64,000 nucleotides of DNA, taken from the NCBI GenBank assembly GCA_009767595.1, contig VSDK01001740.1, forward strand, positions 1,229,660-1,293,659, written 5' to 3'. This stretch comes from Symbiodinium kawagutii. Lineage: Eukaryota; Sar; Dinophyceae; Suessiales; Symbiodiniaceae. The notes beneath the pieces were generated by a model that saw only the letters and a list, made by a program, of their open reading frames with translations, did not search any database and was not told the DNA's origin. Within the stretch, counting starts at the first letter, position 1. Each line of letters opens with the position of its first letter. The position numbers and the translations under genes are program-made. Positions 21,531-34,092 of this stretch are shown piece after piece.

Positions 21531-22270
21531 ACAGTGGAGCAAAGATTGAAAAAGTCATATGAACTATATAAATTTAAATATATGTCAATATCGAGTAATA
21601 TTCCGTGATCAGCCGTGGGTCACGTACGTCAATGCATCGTACGTTACCCCTCCAGTAATCAAACATAGAAATAGAAAATAGCAATTTTAGATTGCGAGAG
21701 GGCCCCACAACACACCTTGATGGTTGAGAGCAGGTGACCATAGCCAGATGATAATCCTGTTCCACCTTTATGATCCTGATTGGTATCCCCAGAGTCAGGT
21801 CGTCGCCACAATTGCCCAATCTTGCAGCATTGGCATAGAATAGCATCGTGGTTGACAATTCTTTGACTCATCAAACATTGATGCTGATAGCAGCTGATAT
21901 CAGCTGATAGAAGCGCTGATGAATTCATGCCTCCATCCTTGTCAATTGATGCATCTTTGCTGACTAGTCAATACCTCATGTGTGTTGCTTGAATTCATCC
22001 GAAACCAACGTAAGGATACGAGTTATCTGATACTTTGATCGTAGTTGGACTCTTCAACCATCAAATATCCGACAACTTCAACAACCACTGGGGTCGTTAT
22101 AGGCTCCACCATGGGTTCTTTGCTACCACAGGTCCAGCGATGTCGCACCTGGCGTCTAAAAGCCACCTCTGCCAGGCTGGCGCTTCTGTGCAAGACGCTC
22201 ATGACGGCACCTTTGAAAAGGCGAACCGTGCCGTTGGGAGAAGAGTTTTCGGCGATCCACAGCTATGCCT

Positions 22271-22341
22271 GGTTGGTGGTTTCGACCCCTTAGGAAAAAC
22301 ACTAGTCAACCAACCATTTGTTAAGAATTAATAGGGAAAAT
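22271..22341 (+). repeat. dispersed repeat, copy 1
   Basis: The stretch GGTGGTTTCGACCCC, then GTCAACCAACCATTTGTTAA and GAATTA...GGGAAAA recurs in altered form at 40238-40311 on the same strand. It is likely part of an interspersed repeat family; no coding capacity was established. Confidence 0.6.
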
Positions 22342-24419
22342 GAAAAATGTGTAAAACACCACAGCGACACAATGCTATGATTGCCAGGCCAGCCAAGATT
22401 GATGCCCTTCAGCTCCAAGGATCCACAGAAAAGAAGGCAGAAACCCATGCAGTTACGGAAAGATCATGAAATCATGGTGAGGTGCTTGGAAAGATCATGA
22501 AATCATATGAAATTATGCTCTGTTTGGTCAACTTGTAATCAAGTCTCGTAGGCGATTTGGTTGGTGAAATTGTGTGGGTGAGCAGAACAAAGCTTTGTGC
22601 AGATTGTATGCGTGGCCAGGTGCAAGCAGTTTGCTCCGAGCTTCTGAAGTTAAAAAGCGTGTCAAATGACGGCAAAGAGGCTATTCTAGACGAGATATAT
22701 AAATAGAGAATAATATATGTCCAAATCCAGGTTTGGAGGTTGCAAGTTTGCAGTCGCAAAGTGTCCAGAACCTTTCTTATGCAAATATGCTGCTCAACGT
22801 GCTACTCGCAGTTGTGGGCTTGTGAATCAAGGTGCAGATCGCCCAGGCAACGAGCCAACAATGCTCCAAAAAACACCAGTAGCTGTTGGTTCACAAATCA
22901 TTCTCCGAGTTTGTCTACAGTATGCAGGCTTCACAGCTGCCAAAAATATACCTTCATGGCCTGGACTCATCAAGAGGATAGAGATGGATAGACTCAAAGT
23001 AGACAAAGTGGAGACGAGTTCTCTGGGCCCAAGGAGGCAATGATTTAACAATCGCTAGTTTTGATATCAAGACGTACCAAACCGGTGCTGGCTCGTAACG
23101 AAATCTGGTAGGTGAAAGAAATGGCTCCTTAAGGGGGGAAAAATGTGGTCTTAATATATGTGATATGTGGATTCAAAAAGGATTTTTGCTAACATTTGAA
23201 TTGGAATTCTTGACACGACTTGACGCTACGTTGTCTTCTGTTGATCTCTAAACTGTCAGAGCTTTGGGCACAGAAAGAGTTGACCTCTGCTGAGGGTCGA
23301 ACCCATGGCACCCAAGCCAAAGCCGGCTGTGAAAAGCCTGGCTGCTGAGATAAGAAATCACTCCAGGGGAAATCGATGCGAAGCAATGATGGATCTTCGT
23401 TGAGGTGCCAACCAAACGCGGAAACAAGAAGAATACAGCTACTCCACCATCAGAATCCAGCATCAAAACTCTGCAAGTCGACCCTGGGCAAGTTCTTGTG
23501 AAGGCAATTAACATTTTGCCATCAAACACTTCCACCATGAATTTTAGTGACCATCTACTGTTCCCAGAAGCACAGGACATCCTGCAGATTTCAAGAACGC
23601 AGTTAGGCTTGTGAGGCAAATCTTCTGCATCCCATGACGTTACATTCGCACCATTGGCAGTAGATATCGTGCTGACAATAGTTAATTATTTGACTTGACC
23701 AGAATCAAATACAGTATAGCCTGTACTGTCTTCCCATTTCTGCCTTCAGAGTTATCTTCAAATCATATGTGGACAGAATCAGTGCTCCTCAATTGTTTGG
23801 TCAAGTCTTCCGCCCTTCCAAAAGCAGCACGCCGGCCCGCAAATATGAAAGGCAGAATGAAGATGAATAAAACATGGCAGTTGCGCGGATTTCCCACCAG
23901 CCACTCTGGCAGTGGCAGTGGGAACCTCAGGCAATTCTCAACAGCAGAATGTTGAACCTATCTTTGCTTCCCAGTCGCTTCTTAGCTCTGGAGCTTAGCT
24001 AAAGGTGTGCACTCGAGTGAAAGATCTGTCATCTTGGTCAGCAATATGCCTGCTGCCTTCCCCCGAACAGTCGTATAACGGTTGACATCCAAAGATACCA
24101 CACTGTATGTACATGTATATATGTATATATATACTTTGCTTCTCCTTCATCTTCATTTGTCTTCACAACAATGACATTGCAATGATTCAAACTGCATCGC
24201 CATTGCATCGCCATTGCATCGTCCATTCCGCAATCGAAACCCCTGCGATTTTGAGTCCTGGCTTTGAGGCATCGATTGGAGGCATCCCTGCTGCGCCGTT
24301 GGCGGCGCCACCTGGCCGATGATTCCATCCAGAATGGTTGAACTACTTTACATGTGTATAGATAGATATAAATTAAAAATCAAATAAATGAATGAATATA
24401 TTTTTTTCTATTTTTACAT

Positions 24420-24420
<1 letters not shown>

Positions 24421-24464
<44 letters not shown>

Positions 24465-24466
24465 GT
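24421..24466. repeat. (GATA)n microsatellite
   Basis: About eleven tandem GATA units, followed by a short TA run near 24505-24520. Confidence 0.95.
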
Positions 24467-25176
24467 AGACATATGTGACATTTTTACAAAAATCTTGCAT
24501 AAATATATATATATATATATACGTATATCTCACCTTATACATGCAGTGGTCTAATCTCATGTAATATGCAACTGGGAAACATGTGACCATGTCTCCACCT
24601 GAAGAACTTTGAGAGGCTTGCCGGAAAAAATGAAAGAAAAGATTGGGAAAAAAATAATGGTATTGCGATTTCAAACCTAAATTTTGGGCATTGCTCCATG
24701 AGCAAAAGGCCTGCGCCGATGGCTGCCATGTTCATCCTGTCGCAGAAGCTTGTGAGAACTGCCTGCAGCAACTGCAACATGTTCACAAGATCTTGCTCGG
24801 GTCAAATGAACAAATGAAAATCCCATCAGTTGAACATGAAACAACACTAATCAACTGGTTTTCCGCCCTGTACCCTGGAGAGAAGATCCGAACTGCAGCA
24901 CTGGTCCTTCAGGTGGGCAGCTGCAAGGTCATGCTCCAGCGATTTGTTTGTGTCGATTTTGGGCGAGTTGATGTTAGTGACTATATAAGTGAAACAAGTT
25001 GGCATCTAATTGAAAATACTAACACTTCGTCATTCTCTGTTGTATTGCAGCTGTGACTCTTATGACGCATTTCACCGCATTTCTGTCTGTGTTCTACTTA
25101 CCTCAACACAAAAGAATTCGTGTTCCATCTCTGAGCGAATTTCCTGAAATGCCAATTCAATGGGCTCCACAGTTGG

Positions 25177-25224
25177 CTTCTACACTAGCGCTGCGTATGG
25201 CTTCTACAGTAGCGCTGCGTATGT
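25177..25224. repeat. 24-bp tandem duplication
   Basis: Two copies of a 24-bp unit beginning CTTCTACA and ending GCGCTGCGTATG differ at two positions. Confidence 0.85.
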
Positions 25225-27654
25225 CAGATTTTCTTCCGTCTCTTGAGCAGATCTGTTCATACCATGCGTGAAGTTTTGGAGCCCTGGGTTCTTCGCTGAG
25301 CTCCACAAATTTTGAAAGACACGGAAGGCGGAAGTCCAAACTGCACACCCCTGGACAAGAAAAATTCAAGCAATGCTGCAGTTTCCAAAAAAAGACCCAA
25401 GGAATCTCGCACATATCATGTTTCAGGAGGTTAGAGATGAAGTCTCCATCCGAATCATCTGGTGAGCACCATTTTCCCGGAGGGCGGCTATTGCACACGG
25501 CAACAAGCCTGGGAAGTTCCGGGCAGAGGCATGTTCCGAGATGGATGGAGAGATGATTGCTTTCCTAGTGGGATGATTCCAACACAACACCCTCATGGAC
25601 TCATGATGACTCATAGTTCCTTCTTTTGATCCTAGTTGGCACCCACAAAAGGAGTCATGCCTGAAAGATAACAAAATGTGATAGGTGAATACAAGTGACC
25701 TATCCTCTGCTGAAGTCTCTAAACCTCTGTGGTAAAATGGCTAACCCGATGAAACGGTCAAGTTGCACCAGGGGCGCACTTCTTAGAAGTGAGGCCACAG
25801 GGAGATGCGCCGAGCATACCAAGGATGATGCAGTGCTGGTTGTGGCTGGTCGTCGTTACCATCAATGCACCGTTGGGCAGTCGAATATCTTTTCCCAATG
25901 GCCTGCCTGGATGCCGTGCCTTCCAAGGATGTCGACCAATGGCAGGTAAAACTTTTGTCCCTAAAAGCGCTGATGGAACTAGCATCAACTTCTGATTCCG
26001 AGCAAATCTCCTAGGCTGCTGGGCCCTGCGAAGCCATTTCTTGGAGACAGAAGTTGGCTGAAAGGCCATGGTCCTTTGTAGTATTGGCGATAAATCCTCG
26101 ACTTAGCTTGGCATCACCAGCAATAGCAGGGCAATTTCCTGGTTTTCAGCCCATAGCTGTCAAATGATTGTCCCAAATCTCATGGGATGTATGTGTCTGA
26201 TCTTGTGTTGGATTTGCATGATTTTTGCACAACCATGCCTCTTGAGTGACAAAAAGGTCGAGTTAGAAAAAACAACATCCTCATATTGTTGGTTGAAGTC
26301 CTCCAATTCTACCTGCTTGGTGGTTATGTGTGGTTATAAAATATTCTAACCATCAAAAAAATGAGTCAATTAGAAGCCATGCTCCCCAAGGCTGCAAATG
26401 CGAAAAGATCATCGACTGAAACCAGCCACCAGCTGATCCTTGCTACAAGACTCAGACATCCATCATGCTCCAACTCATAGCTTCGTCCAGTTCCTTGGAT
26501 GCCACAGTGCTCTCTGCCAAAGGGTTGATGGTAGGCGAAAGTTAGCGATGGCTAATGATGGTACGAGTCGATTAACATGTAAAATTAGCCAATGATGAAT
26601 TACCTATGAATAATACTCTGAATAATCTAAGTTAATGATGGTTCATGATGCTGAATAACCTTGTTGATGATGTTTCATGATGGTTGTTGATGGGCAATGA
26701 TCAAATTGGTTGTTATGTTTCGGGCTAATATGTTTTTGTAGAACCTTGGGATCGCTATTGAAACTTGAACGTTCACGTTGCCGTACTAGTGAGAGGTACC
26801 AGAAGTGCGCAAAAATGTAGACATGGTACCCCGGTGTGTAGCGCACACACACACACATGCTACAACCGGTCCAGCCGAGAGCATATCGACATGGTTGTTG
26901 GTTTAATTTACAGCATTGGTAGTTTCAGAAAACCCAGATTCTGTTCGTCAGAATTCTAAAAAGGTGACTGGGAGCACACCAGCTATGGTGTGTTTGTGTG
27001 TGTGATTTCGCGCATTCGCACGCCTCACAATAAAGCAATGCGAACAAAGAGGACACTCAATTGACGGTGTTCCAGCATGAACAAATGTTAGTGCAAGCAG
27101 CTTGGATAAACTCACAACTGCGAGATTGAAATCCCAAAGGTTGTAGTGTATGTATATTTGTATTTATATATATATATACACATACATTTATACCTAGATC
27201 ACCTATCTATCTATCTATTTATCTATCTATCGTCTGTGGTGCTTTCCTGGCTGGTCCCAGCAGTTCGAGCCCTGAGTTGCCTCACCGGAGGCAGTTGAAA
27301 TGTTGATGAGCCAATAGTTGCTGGACGTTCGTTTGGCCTTGTCATTGGCCTGACGTCAGTGGGAAAACCCGCCACAAAATCTAGGTGCGATCCAAGTGCT
27401 ATCAGCAATCATTGGACGGTCTAACAATGGATTAATTAGTAATCTAATTTAGACCTATAATAATGGTTTAACCATAATATCATAGTAACAATACGGGCAA
27501 ATACCCCAGTTTGCCCGCGCCTCTGTCGTCAGCGTCTTGTAACGTCAAAAAACATTGTTTTTTACGGGACAAAATGCACATGTGTGACATGAAGCGTATC
27601 TTGACGGCGCGCGCAGGCCCTCGACCTGTGTTTCGTTTGCATTCTGGACACATA

Positions 27655-27832
27655 CAACAATAAAACCGTAAAACCATAAACCCTACAACCCTAAACCATA
27701 AACTCTAAAAAGCTAAACCGTAAAGCCAAAAACCTAAAAACCTTTGAGAAAAACGATAAAACCTTGAAACCATAAACCCTAAAACCCTAAAACCATAAGC
27801 CCTAAAACCGTAAAACTATAAACCATAAACTA
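27655..27832. repeat. degenerate telomere-like (CCCTAAA) array
   Basis: Over some 180 bp the sequence is a string of 7-9-bp variants of AAACCCTAAA, AAACCGTAAA and AAACCATAAA. Exact CCCTAAA words occur several times. Arabidopsis-type TTTAGGG telomeres have been reported in dinoflagellates, so this may be a decayed interstitial telomeric tract. Confidence 0.75.
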
Positions 27833-27887
27833 TTACGCGCAAACCCCCCCGTTCGCCCTGTGGGCGAACTGGGGGGTTTGCGCGTAA
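27833..27887. other. long G/C-rich hairpin
   Basis: Arms 27833-27858 and 27862-27887 pair over 26 positions with one mismatch around a TGT loop. The core of seven C opposite six G is flanked by TTACGCGCAAA/TTTGCGCGTAA. It forms the right end of the putative element. Confidence 0.85.
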
Positions 27888-28810
27888 CAATACCATCAAT
27901 AGTAATTGTTGATATAAGAATCGAAATATCATAGTAACAATCAATTATTTGTCGGTATGATAATATGGTATCCTGCCATCAAATGCAGAGATTCGCTAGT
28001 CACGGCTAATCACTACAAAATCATATAGTTTCACTAGCAGAGAAGATTTTGAGATGGTTCACTGTGGGTCATTGCTCTGAGGATTGTAAGTACAAGCCTC
28101 AACGTTGGCTCTTGCAAAGGTCTCGATCTAGCCCAGATTTCTGACACCTTCATAAATATCCCGGATCATGCACAGACCCCAATTTTGCAGAGATATGGAT
28201 TGCCGGTAGACTCCTGTTGGCTATGTCCAAACTTCATCGGTGGTCGTCCAGATATATCACCCGGGAAAAGCTACAGAAAACTTCTGTACTCGATGGCTAA
28301 ATCAAGTATTCCTGTAGGTTTTGCCTATGAGCCAACCCAGTGAAATGTCGTTATTGCCTAGCCTTAAGTGTCGACATTCACCATGTTTCATCTCCATCGT
28401 CTTGCAAACAAGATTCTTAATCAATCATTATTCATCAGCGTTTGCGATGATTCTGTTAGGCTGCGTATCTTATGGTCCATTAGCATCCTTCGTACTAAGC
28501 GACTAACAAATCCTTATTGGCTAGACTAAGAATACTCTTCAAAATCTCACCCATCAAAACCCTGGTACCTCTGGCTGTCCCTGGTCTAAGTGTTTGGATG
28601 TTCACCAGTCATCTACCTATGGCTGTTGTTTGGTTATGACATGTTATGACCCCACATCCACAGCCAAGAGCTGTCACACCGCCCCGGTCCTTGAGAACCG
28701 CCGCGCAGGGCGCCGTTTCGGAGGCGCTACGGCCTGGCGCGTAATGGTTGGGAAGGATGGGGACGTCATGGAATGGATGGCTGATCTTATGGATCTGAAA
28801 CGAATCTTGA

Positions 28811-28935
28811 ATGAATCTTATGAATGAATCTTATATGGATGTTATATGAATTGTAGATGGATTGTAGATGGATGTTGTATGAATTGTACATGGATATTGT
28901 ATAAATCGTATATGGATGTTGTATGGCTGATCATA
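28811..28935. repeat. degenerate TGGATGTTGTATGAAT repeats
   Basis: Imperfect tandem units of about 20-22 bp containing GGATGTTGTATGAATTGTA variants. A short G+C-rich island just upstream (28676-28750) is open on the plus strand but too short to call. Confidence 0.6.
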
Positions 28936-29781
28936 TGGCGAAATGGCTGATCATGGCGAAGGAATGCGAAGGATATGTTCATGTGTTTGGAATTGTTTGG
29001 ATCTTTTCTCGACTAAACGCCGTGCACTTGACCCCCGCTCCATACCCATCTGGCAAACTCTCCAGGTCGGAGCATGACAAATGGACATCACTTGCGGAAA
29101 AATGTGCTTATTAAAGTTAGATGTTCAAGCAGTTCAATTGAGGAAGGTAAAATATCTGTAAGTTGTTAAATTTCAACACGTGGATTTTCTAGGAGCTCCG
29201 CCGGTTTCCAACATGCCGACCCAACACGTGCACTATCTTCGAAAACAAACCATAAAACCTTGGAGCCTGATGCAATCAAGACATGATGTGGTGCACCAGC
29301 TACACTTGGCAATGGTGAACAAAGCCCAGGACTCAAACGCACCACTGCAGAAGCTGCAGCCGGGCTAACCAGCGCTTCACTTGGCTGATTCTCAACCCAG
29401 CCTGCACGGTAAGGCTGTTCAGTTCATGCTAAGTGGGGGGGACATGGGGCAACAGCCGTAGTGGTGCGTTTGAAACCCCAAAATGGAAGCGGTGCAAAGG
29501 GGGAACCCTTTGGGGAAGCAGCGCATTGGAAAGTACAGCCTGCAACCCAAGTTTTGAAGGTCATGGAAGTCCCGCAAATCTCCTGATCTGCGACGATCTT
29601 TTGGCACGCAATGCACTGTCATTGCATGGCACCATTGGTTTCATCAGAGGCTTGACTTCCACCATCCTCCAGCTGTTTCAGGCTTGAAATCCTTAGATTT
29701 TTGGGCCGCCTCACCCCAAACACAAATCTAGGGAGCCACAAAAGGGATATAAAGATGATATTTGAGTTCGAAAGAACAATG

Positions 29782-32700
29782 TCACAAAAGACTGCACTTG
29801 ATTTCAATCCAAATTTGGTAGTCGAAAGCAAAAGCTTTGCTAAAGAAGGCCGTAAGATCCGGATATTCTGCGTGCGAAGGCGGACACCAGCCGCGACCCC
29901 GAAAGGGTTCTTTGCCCTTGGGGTAGTCTTTGAAGGTGCCAAAGTCTCTGTCATGAGTATAGCTGAGACACACAGAATCTGGAGCAGACTCTTCTGGAAG
30001 ATAGGCTGGCCTTGCACGTGTCGTTGAACTGTCCCTGGGTCTTGTGTTTCTCAGAACTATCACGGAGCCTGGTTTGATAGTGGTAACATCGACCCGTAAA
30101 CCAGAACACCTCCAAACACCCCAAGTGGTTCTCCGTTCGATGTTTGAGGTTGGGACCTGGAAACATGCAAAATGTGTGTCGGTACGTGCCCAATTTCCCA
30201 CCCAGCCTTTGATATTCCAAGCTGTTTCGGAATTCAGATGAATGGTTCCACAAAATGAGATTCAGCCGCTCTCCCGAAGTGATATCATCGGCTCCATGTC
30301 TCTTGCGTCCCAAATGAACGATGCAATGGCCCTTCTTATGAGCATATGTGAAGCTGTGCTTGCGATGGTCGGCTGCGCCCATCTTTCCACAGAACTGAAG
30401 CCCCGCTCCGGCGAAGTCCAAACCAAGGCAGATGTTGAAGGTGACGTCAGAGTCATCGGTGTGCATATCCAAACCCAGGTCTTCACCTTCTCGGTATCTG
30501 ACGATAAAACAGTGGTGCCCATCCCAACAACTTCCTGGACCTGGAAAGAAAGCTTCCCCCAGGGGTTGCAGCAGTTCCTGCAGCTTGTCGATGAAAGGCT
30601 CCAAGCCAATATCGCTCAAAATGATTCCTGAACTGAAAGAGGATTTTCAAAGTGACTTTCAAAGTGACTTTCAAAGTGACTTTCAAAGTGACTTTCAATG
30701 GAATTTTCTGGACAATCCAATACAATCCAATATAAAACCCAATCACTACATATACGAATACGATGGGTAGACTTACGTGCCAGTGAATGGCACTAGGTGG
30801 CAAGAAATGTGCGCAACAAAAAATACTCCACTATTCCATCCCTCTAAAATGTTTGGTTGACTGGATCAATATAAATAACAACATCTGTCCAAAGTAGGTT
30901 GTGTGATGCCCTTCATGCTTACTAATCAACTATATATTCAGCAAGGATCAACAAGGCATCCTCTGTGGCTTGGCCGATCAATAATCAAGAATCAAGACTG
31001 GCTTCCGAGAGACCTACTGACTGTACGTAATCATGTGAAACAAATGATGCGAACATGTCGTTTTGCACACCTTTTCCTCGTTCTTCGGACATGATTGAAC
31101 CGAACCTTGATTGCAATCTGAAAAACGCCAACTAAAAGTAGGTCTAGGTTCCGTAGTTGTTCATGCTGTTGGGGCGTCGTGCGGGAAGACCGGTGTCGTA
31201 AAAATTAAAGATTTCCTCCAACAAGGCATCGCAAAAGCCATCGGTGAAGAAGGGAAAAGAATAAACTTCTCCAGGAACATGCTCGGTCAAGACATCTTGC
31301 CAGTCAGCTGTTCCTCCATTCAGAAATGTCCAAATCTTCCTCGCTGGTGTCAAACTTGAGGCCAGGGGTAGGTGACGAAAGCTAGCATGGCAAAGTTTGC
31401 ATTCATGAGTACTGAAGAGAATTGCAACAAGTAGAACTATAGCGCAACAGAAACGGCCCTGGGGGGAGTTGAGCCATTCAATTATTCGTGGCTTTTGGAG
31501 ATCCTGTCCCTGCCAATTACTTGCTAAAGCAAGAGCAACTTCAGCTAGCTGACGCTAGCTTTCGTGACATTTCAGTCCCATATTCCTGAAAAAAACATCA
31601 AGCCAACATCACAAATGTGTAAAGAATTGTTTCTCAATTCTTCACCCAGGTTCTCATGAAACCATTCCTTGTTCAATGGTGCAACAGGGTCAAAGAGCTC
31701 CGCATGTCGTTTCATCGTCTCGTATTTTCGAATGACATCCAGCCGCTGTCCGTTCAGCCGTGCAACGTCTCGACACCAGGTTTGAAGCCTTCGTGCTTCA
31801 GGTGATTCCTCGTCGGCGTAACGTAAATAGCCAGCAGGATCCAACAAGAAATCGCGCAAACTCTTCAGAAGTCCTCTTATCATCGCTGCTTCAGATTGCC
31901 GAGCTACGTCAGAAGCCTTGAAGGTCTCCCAAAAGACCTTGGGTGGCCTTCGATCCCTGCTGACCAACGGAAAAGCCAGTTGGCCTCCCAAGCGAATATC
32001 CGGCAAGCGACTGTCGCTATTCGAGGTGAAGCGTAAGCGCACGCGCAACGGCAAGAAAAAGAAGGGATGGTTTGCATCCCCTGAAATAAGCAGCTGTAAA
32101 TCATATGACTCCCAGGATGGTTCATGTCCAGTGTGTATTTCACCGTTGGAATCCACAATCAGCGCACTGGGTTTCGGATCCGACACCTTCCTAGAAGGTC
32201 AAAGGGAAGCGAACACATGCAACAATATGCAACAATAAACAATTCACAGAAATTCATCCATGCTCTACTGTGTCAGTCTGAAAAAGTGAACAAAAGAGTG
32301 GAAAACGGACCAAAAGCAGACTGGCTGGATGAAGTTCCAAATTTCCAAACTTCTTCTGTTGTCTTTCCCATCTGAATTACTACCAAACAGCACCAAGGCT
32401 CAAAATGAAGCTCTGCTTTTGCAGCTCTGAAACCACAGTTGGTAATTCCTGCGAAGTGATTGGACGATGTGACAGAGGACGATTTCGCATAAACAGGCCG
32501 CCTGCGGACAACAGTACAATCACAAGTCATTACATACTACAATCATGCAAACTGAATCGAATCAATGCAAATCAATACAAATAACAGAGTTCACATGTCG
32601 GACCTGCTGTGAGTTTTCCTAAGTTTTGCATGCGCCTGCAGCCGCCAGCAGAGCTTTGAAGCCGGCCACGGATCGGCCTCCCGGCTCTGCCCGCACGGTG

Positions 32701-32795
32701 GTCGTCCAGCGACTTCGCGATGCGAGGCGCTGCGCAACGGCCACGTTGCGGCTGAAGAAGCGCAAACGGGACGAGGCCATGCTGATGGCAGCCAT
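29782..32795 (-). CDS. OGFOD2-like 2-oxoglutarate/Fe(II) dioxygenase, six exons
   Basis: Exons 32795-32636, 32501-32384, 32190-31646, 31313-31152, 30627-30207 and 30010-29782 join in phase to 544 codons. An in-frame TAA lies just before the ATG. Residues 1-55 form an Arg/Ser/Ala-rich organelle-type leader (SSRLRFFSRNVAVAQRLASR). The C-terminal half has RPNSMNNYG|IILSDIGLEP, the metal motif HTD (His384, Asp386), distal His about 439 (KRHGAD) and Arg449 (GERLNLILW) for 2-oxoglutarate. Then follows PDSVCLSYTHDRDFG. This order fits OGFOD2/prolyl-4-hydroxylase-type oxygenases, which hydroxylate a protein side chain using O2 and 2-oxoglutarate; the substrate is unknown. Introns start GC, GT, GT, GA and GC; all acceptors are AG|G. 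The last 30 residues and the first splice are the least certain. Confidence 0.85.
30645..30698. repeat. 12-bp minisatellite inside the GA-AG intron
   Basis: Four tandem copies of CAAAGTGACTTT, a nearly palindromic unit, lie close to the 3' splice site of the OGFOD2-like gene intron 31151-30628. Confidence 0.95.
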
Positions 32796-34092
32796 GGCAG
32801 TTTAAAACATCAGAAGCGAAAAATCGTTACGCTTTATTAGGTATATGCTATATATGTTATATTATATGATATGTTACACAAATAAATATAAAATCATATT
32901 GTAGATATAATGTGTATATATATAATATATAAATAGATATCACTTGGTTCAGTTCTGATTTGAGCTCCAAGTATGATCGTCATTGCCGTAGTCTAAGTCT
33001 AGTTTTGTTGATTTTCGCGTGATCTTTCGCCATGGCTAAATTAGCGCGGGTGTTTGGTACCATTGACGAGCTGATCAACCAGTTCACTTCCCCTGGTGCA
33101 TGCGGTTGGCCAAATGATCACCAGCTGTCTCTGCCCAAGTTTAGAGATTGTCAGTTTTTCATGTGATCCAGTTTGAAAAAGAATACAGCATGCAGCATGC
33201 TGTCCATGTTACCTATTGCTCTGCCTACCTCTTCCACGGACAAGAAAAAGATTGTTTACATATGTTTACATCTGATCAATTCTGATTGCAAACATCAAGG
33301 GTCCATATGCGAACAGCTTAGCCTCAAGTATCATCACTATGAGCAACCCTACATCAATTTTCTGAGCCTGCCACAACGGGCTTGCATGGAGTTTCATGTC
33401 GGGCGACCTATGAAACTGAACTGGACATGAGGCAAAATGGTTCCTCCTGATTAAAAAACAAGACATCTCCCCGGTGCAGCCTTTGGTTAAAGCGCCGAAT
33501 CAACCTTTAACTGCCCCTGCTGATGGCGCCAATGTGAGGTCTCCGAGTTTCACTCATCACTTGCTAAGCATCGATGCTGTCAGTTCCTCAATTGGTAAGC
33601 AAAACTTTGGAAGCAATAGATTCTGACCAACGGTTAGTAAATGATTAAATGTAGCTTGATGAATGGCTTATCAAATCTGATTGGCTTATGAATGGTTTTT
33701 TCAATCTTAATTACATGAATCTTATCATCTTAAACAAATCTTAACAAGGTTACAATAGGTTACATGTACATGAACTTCTGGTCGACCTTCCCGGTTTGCC
33801 CAAGCCACAACGCTGACCACACCCATTTCATTCCTCTGTTAAGCGCGCCTTCTCGTGACCTGCCAAAAGATGCCCGCGGCACTTGGAAGAGTCTCCAAGA
33901 GGAAAAGTGAAAAAAAAAAATCATTTAAAAAAAAAAAAAACGCATCAAAATAACGTTACTTCGAGTGATCCCCTCACCTGGCAGGTGGGAAATAACATCA
34001 AAAAAATAAGTGTTCTTGAACATTTATATCAAAATTACATCAAGAAACAGTTGGCAATTGTGTTTAATTTGTTGAGAATGGTTGATTCTTTC
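32796..34092. other. upstream region of the OGFOD2-like gene, no gene seen
   Basis: It begins with a TATA-rich tract (32840-32945) directly 5' of the OGFOD2-like start. The only AG on the minus strand close to the ATG (at about 32833-32832) could be a trans-splice acceptor, but no leader sequence can be seen in the genome. An A-rich tract lies at 33909-33941. No convincing exon was found. Confidence 0.4.

Larger units (their letters stand above)
22342..27475. other. 5-kb stretch without a supportable gene
   Basis: Several open frames of 85-125 codons occur: 22717-23043 (+), 23248-23619 (-), 24691-25056 (+), 25157-25498 (-) and 25758-26069 (-). Some look protein-like (for example MVEVFDGKMLIAF on the minus strand near 23.5 kb; the plus frame ending RTAALVLQ at a GT donor near 24.91 kb). 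In each case both strands are open, and I could not link exons or recognise a family. Degenerate TGATGG/CCATCA words are frequent at 26.5-26.7 kb. Confidence 0.4.
27476..27941. mobile_element. putative small non-autonomous element with terminal inverted repeats
   Basis: A 17-bp perfect direct repeat (AATATCATAGTAACAAT) lies at 27476-27492 and 27925-27941. Inside it, ACGGGCAAATACCCCAGTTT at 27493 (extending to 27516) matches in inverted orientation the sequence at 27885-27862 with five mismatches over 24 bp. Each end can also fold on itself, the right end as a near-perfect 26-bp-stem hairpin (27833-27887). The interior (27655-27832) is a degenerate telomere-like array. No transposase is encoded. 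The direct repeats do not abut both ends equally (about 40 bp remain on the right), so calling them target-site duplications is uncertain. Confidence 0.5.

Noticed and set aside
27480..27677. Minus ORF with CPECKRN motif as a zinc-finger or transposase fragment
   Set aside because: Too short, lies across the inverted-repeat end of the putative element, and no second metal-binding pair is present.
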